Source of the DNA: Planctomycetaceae bacterium
GTDB lineage: Bacteria; Planctomycetota; Planctomycetia; Pirellulales; Thermoguttaceae
Length of the DNA: 6,431 nt
Direction: 5' to 3'
NCBI GenBank assembly: GCA_009783865.1
Contig: WRCR01000242.1
Location: 1 to 6,431, forward strand
The position numbers were made by a program, and so were the translations under genes. Below, one piece after another: positions 4,192 through 6,431 of this stretch (position 1 is the stretch's first letter; the number at the start of each line of letters is the position of its first letter). A model generated the notes under the pieces. The model was given only the letters and a program-made list of their open reading frames with translations. It had not been told where the DNA came from and did no database searches.

Positions 4192-6431
4192 GGTGCTTGC
4201 AGCGTTTTGTCCGCGGTATCCGCCTGCCTGCTGATGGTTCCGAAGCCGGCTGCCGTCAATGGACATCGGCTGTGTATATCGGGCATTGCTGAACGATAAA
4301 TCAATGCGGTCGAATGCCTTGCGGTGTGCGCGCCGCTGTGCCAGATTTAATCCAACTGCAACTCCGTCGCTTAACGGAAGTGCGTCAGAACGTTTGTGAG
4401 TAATTACTTTTACTACATTCGGTTCAGAATAGTCAAGTGAGAAAATATAAAACGGGCTGCTGCTGTTATCGATTTTGGCGAATCTTTCGTCACCAGTCAG
4501 GCGGTCATATCGCAGGACTTCCTGGCCGTTGAGGTCGTATTCAAAAAAACTTGGGTCGCTGCCGGCGGTTACTGCACGGAAGGTAGTGTTATTTAATTCG
4601 ACAATTCCTAAAACGTTCAAGCGGTCTTTGTCAGCAAGTGCATAACCGGCGTTCCATTCGTAAATACTTCCGCTTTCAAATTTAACATTACCGGCAATAA
4701 TCCCTTTTCCGCGGAGAATTGCGTCTTTTGCAACTATCGTGTCGGAATAAATCCTGCCTGTCAGGTTAAGCGTTCCTTCCTGCACCAGTGTGGTGCCGGT
4801 GTACGAATAAGTATCGGTCAAGGTCAGCATTGCATCACCGGTTTTGACAAGACCGCCTTTTCCGGTAATAGTTCCGCCGTTTATCGTCAGATTCGCTTCC
4901 GTTTCAAAAATTGCGTTCTTGCCGGAATTTACAACAATATCTTTATTAAATCTGCTGATTTCAAAAGTGTTTTTCAGTGTACCGCCGTTAAAAATTAAGT
5001 TGCCGGTACCGAGGTTATCTATTTGGGAAATTGCCAGTGTTCCTTCGTCAATTCGTGTTCCGCCGCTGTAAGTGTTCATACCGGAAAGAGTCAGCGTTTT
5101 ATCCGCACCTTTTTTGACTAACATTCCGTTCCCGCTTATGGTGCCGCTTATGAGCAAATCCTCTTTGGTATCAATGATATTTCCGTCAACTACTTTTCCG
5201 TTTGCAGCGGTATTGAGAACGAAATCCTGCGTAAGTCCATTATTTGCTTCCAGTAAAGATGCAATTTCGATATCCAGTGCTGCAATCTGATTATTAAATC
5301 CGGCGATTTGGGTGTCCTTAACCGATACCTGTGCGTCCAATCCGATAATTGCCGCCCCGGCAAGGTTAATTTTGTTCGTCAAGGCGGCAATTTCTGCGTC
5401 CTTGGCGGCAATTTTTTTGTTCAAGTCGTTAATATCCGCTCCCGGCTCTCCTTTCTTACGAATTAAATCGTTGCGAATTTCGTCCGCCTGCGTTCTATCC
5501 GCAGTTAAAATCGCAACTTCAGTTGTCAGGAGTTGCAAGCGGCTTTTAGCAGATGCGAGATTGATTTCTATAATTCCGTTGCCGTCTGTATCTTCGTCTA
5601 GAATTATGTTGTTATAAATACCTTTATACGAATATTCTATGTCTTTATCGAACAACACATTATCACGCAGTGCTTTTACTTCATTCCTTTCCTTTGACTT
5701 ATCTAACAAATCTTCGTTGGTGCTAGCCATTTCCGTTGTGTTTTGGAATACGGCACCGTCTGAAAGAATTACCATTCCGTTTCCGATACTGTTCCGGCTT
5801 TCGACTGCCAGCGTACCCTGCCGGACTTCGGTATCACCGGTATAAGTTGCGCTGCCAGCCAAGGTTAATACAGCGGCACCGGTCTTAACCAAACTGCCGT
5901 CACCGGATACTTTTCCGGTAATACGCATATTGTTTTGCGTGTCCAGCAGGATATTGTATCCAGCGGATTTACTTGTTAGTTCAGCGTTAAATGCTTCAAC
6001 CTTCGTATTGCGGTATTGCAGGGTTCCGCCGGTAAATATCACTTTACCGGTTCCAAGAACGCTTTGTGAGGTTATTGCCAAAATGCCTTCTTCAATTTCC
6101 GTGTCGCCGTAATTGTTGTTTGTGTTAGTGAGTAAAACGGTATTATCGCCCTTTTTCACAAGGGTTCCGATGCCGGTCGCGCCGACCTGTGTTCCGAAAT
6201 CATATTCACTGCCGGGGGCTTTATCCCGAAAATCAAGTTCTAAAACAGGTCTTGCCGAGTTATTATTCGGGTCCGGCTGAAAGAAAATCTTTTTGTTACT
6301 GCCTATTGCTTGCGAATGTGTCAGTTGCAAAGTGCCGTTTTCAACAACAGCGTTTCCGATGTTATTGCCATTTTGAGCAGCGATTTCAAGGGTTCCCGTT
6401 CCTTTTTTCGTCAAGGTGCGGTTGGGACTCG
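3361..6431 (-). CDS. Autotransporter with beta-helix repeats and an internal coiled coil, N-terminus missing
   Basis: The frame is open to the right edge, so the gene is truncated at its 5' end and the signal peptide lies outside. The first start-like codon, TTG at 6414, is not a real start: the residues before it (SPNRT) continue the same repeat. Residues are numbered from that codon. Five autotransporter-associated repeats (G-anchors at 5, 89, 179, 436, 526) form the beta-helix passenger. Residues 553-672 resemble the end of a pertactin-like passenger, a linker with RRAHRKAFDR follows, and a beta-barrel fills about 742-1017, ending in GYTYRF with the terminal Phe used in outer-membrane assembly. 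The family passes its passenger through its own barrel to the surface, usually for adhesion or as an enzyme. No protease motif is seen. Residues 226-420 hold an insertion with a coiled coil. The gene converges on the flavoprotein gene; its promoter is outside the window. Confidence 0.88.
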   Translation of the reverse strand, partial: SPNRTLTKKGTGTLEIAAQNGNNIGNAVVENGTLQLTHSQAIGSNKKIFFQPDPNNNSARPVLELDFRDKAPGSEYDFGTQVGATGIGTLVKKGDNTVLLTNTNNNYGDTEIEEGILAITSQSVLGTGKVIFTGGTLQYRNTKVEAFNAELTSKSAGYNILLDTQNNMRITGKVSGDGSLVKTGAAVLTLAGSATYTGDTEVRQGTLAVESRNSIGNGMVILSDGAVFQNTTEMASTNEDLLDKSKERNEVKALRDNVLFDKDIEYSYKGIYNNIILDEDTDGNGIIEINLASAKSRLQLLTTEVAILTADRTQADEIRNDLIRKKGEPGADINDLNKKIAAKDAEIAALTNKINLAGAAIIGLDAQVSVKDTQIAGFNNQIAALDIEIASLLEANNGLTQDFVLNTAANGKVVDGNIIDTKEDLLISGTISGNGMLVKKGADKTLTLSGMNTYSGGTRIDEGTLAISQIDNLGTGNLIFNGGTLKNTFEISRFNKDIVVNSGKNAIFETEANLTINGGTITGKGGLVKTGDAMLTLTDTYSYTGTTLVQEGTLNLTGRIYSDTIVAKDAILRGKGIIAGNVKFESGSIYEWNAGYALADKDRLNVLGIVELNNTTFRAVTAGSDPSFFEYDLNGQEVLRYDRLTGDERFAKIDNSSSPFYIFSLDYSEPNVVKVITHKRSDALPLSDGVAVGLNLAQRRAHRKAFDRIDLSFSNARYTQPMSIDGSRLRNHQQAGGYRGQNAASTSNAWGEWYMRGTEYDSVFFSDNWRMWSFGFQGGFSFYANQNSEFGLTFGIEHPELKNGNGSDKIIANDGFFGLYYGQRLPRNWEFKGYIGGGTQRYESNRFDAAYKYKTKYYGESFQTNIEFSRPLRTPYFVIRPIFGFDLEYAQQESAYENRPGIGAEQRYYSKASMTQLFTKVGLDFHRPINCGDSYFGISYSNMIAGDSQSVVGVYYPNSKMSGEIRSAHLGQNVFTFRVGANHYLGGRDYSVLFWNFTADEYADRAGGKGEFSGTVGYTYRF
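5245..5565 (-). other. Long two-part coiled coil inside the beta-helix passenger
   Basis: This covers residues 284-390 of the partial autotransporter. The second helix has hydrophobic 'a' positions exactly every seven residues: I328, I335, I342, I349, I356, V363, I370, I377, I384. Its 'd' positions are L331, K338, L345, A352, L359, K366, F373, L380, L387. A first helix (286-320; L286, L293, V300 and L296, L303, A310, L317) is separated from it by GEPGAD (322-327). KDAEIAALTNKI at 338 recurs as KDTQIAGFNNQI at 366, a 28-residue (four-heptad) internal repeat. Ile at 'a' with Leu at 'd' is often seen in trimers, but the oligomeric state is inference. Confidence 0.75.
5566..5598 (-). other. Calcium-loop-like DxDxDGNG motif before the coiled coil
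   Basis: Residues 273-283 read D-E-D-T-D-G-N-G-I-I-E. The D1, D3, D5, G6 spacing and following acidic residue match calcium-binding loops of the EF-hand, dockerin and thrombospondin type-3 kind. The hydrophobic residue is one place later than in a classical EF-hand, and no second helix-loop-helix is evident, so binding is inferred from the motif alone. Confidence 0.45.

Larger units (their letters stand above)
4762..6420 (-). repeat. Five autotransporter-associated beta-strand repeats
   Basis: Each unit reads roughly G-x-LVKxG, then a TLTL strand, a YxGxTxVxxGTL turn, and an IGxGxxxxxGG segment. The units lie at about 6322-6420, 6073-6171, 5803-5901, 5029-5130 and 4762-4860. The anchor glycine of LVK(K/T)G falls at residues 5, 89, 179, 436 and 526, giving spacings of 84, 90, 257 and 90. 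Between anchors most units also share an N-T-x-E-x-F-N-K-D-I type strand and a G-x-I/V-S-G-x-G strand. The long third spacing is the site of the insertion. Confidence 0.85.

Noticed and set aside
4844..6112. Chain of forward frames of 60-101 codons antisense to the autotransporter
   Set aside because: They share one frame but are broken by stops, have no recognisable domains, and mirror the composition of the repeat-rich gene opposite.
6412..6414. TTG as the start of the autotransporter
   Set aside because: The frame stays open to the edge, and the upstream residues SPNRT continue the repeat consensus; no signal peptide follows the TTG.
4762..6420. Tandem DNA repeat or CRISPR-like array
   Set aside because: The 84-90 residue periodicity is at protein level, with diverged DNA and no short identical repeats or spacers.

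Overview
The window carries two forward genes facing one long reverse gene that runs off the right edge. All three products appear to be exported. The likely source is a Gram-negative bacterium with an outer membrane, because the reverse gene is a type V autotransporter ending in a beta-barrel with a C-terminal Phe. Its 84-90 residue autotransporter-associated beta-strand repeats, the secreted LamG-PHP protein, the Tat-exported flavoprotein and the lack of clear Shine-Dalgarno motifs together recall Planctomycetota, Lentisphaerota and Verrucomicrobiota. That placement is inference from family distribution; nothing here proves the taxon.

Layout: 38-2128 (+) encodes a secreted protein with a LamG/concanavalin-like domain fused to a complete PHP-type metallohydrolase (CehA/McbA-like). 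2129-2620 is a 492-base non-coding stretch. It holds a CGCAAAG-type inverted repeat, a compact GC hairpin, a promoter-like pair followed by a terminator-like hairpin (a possible RNA of about 65 nt), and a good sigma70-like promoter for the next gene. 2621-3307 (+) encodes a flavodoxin-fold NAD(P)H-dependent FMN reductase-like protein with a twin-arginine signal. 3308-3360 is a short convergent gap. 3361-6431 (-) is the autotransporter, missing its N-terminus.

The three genes do not form a recognisable pathway. The common theme is the cell envelope: a probably periplasmic or surface hydrolase with a carbohydrate-binding-like module, a periplasmic flavoprotein, and a surface beta-helix protein.

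The most unusual feature is inside the autotransporter. Its repeat period is interrupted by about 167 extra residues containing an aspartate-rich calcium-loop-like motif and a very regular coiled coil with nine consecutive Ile/Val 'a' positions. I found no CRISPR array, tRNA, rRNA, transposase or recognisable defence system. Nothing supports calling this window a new multi-gene system.
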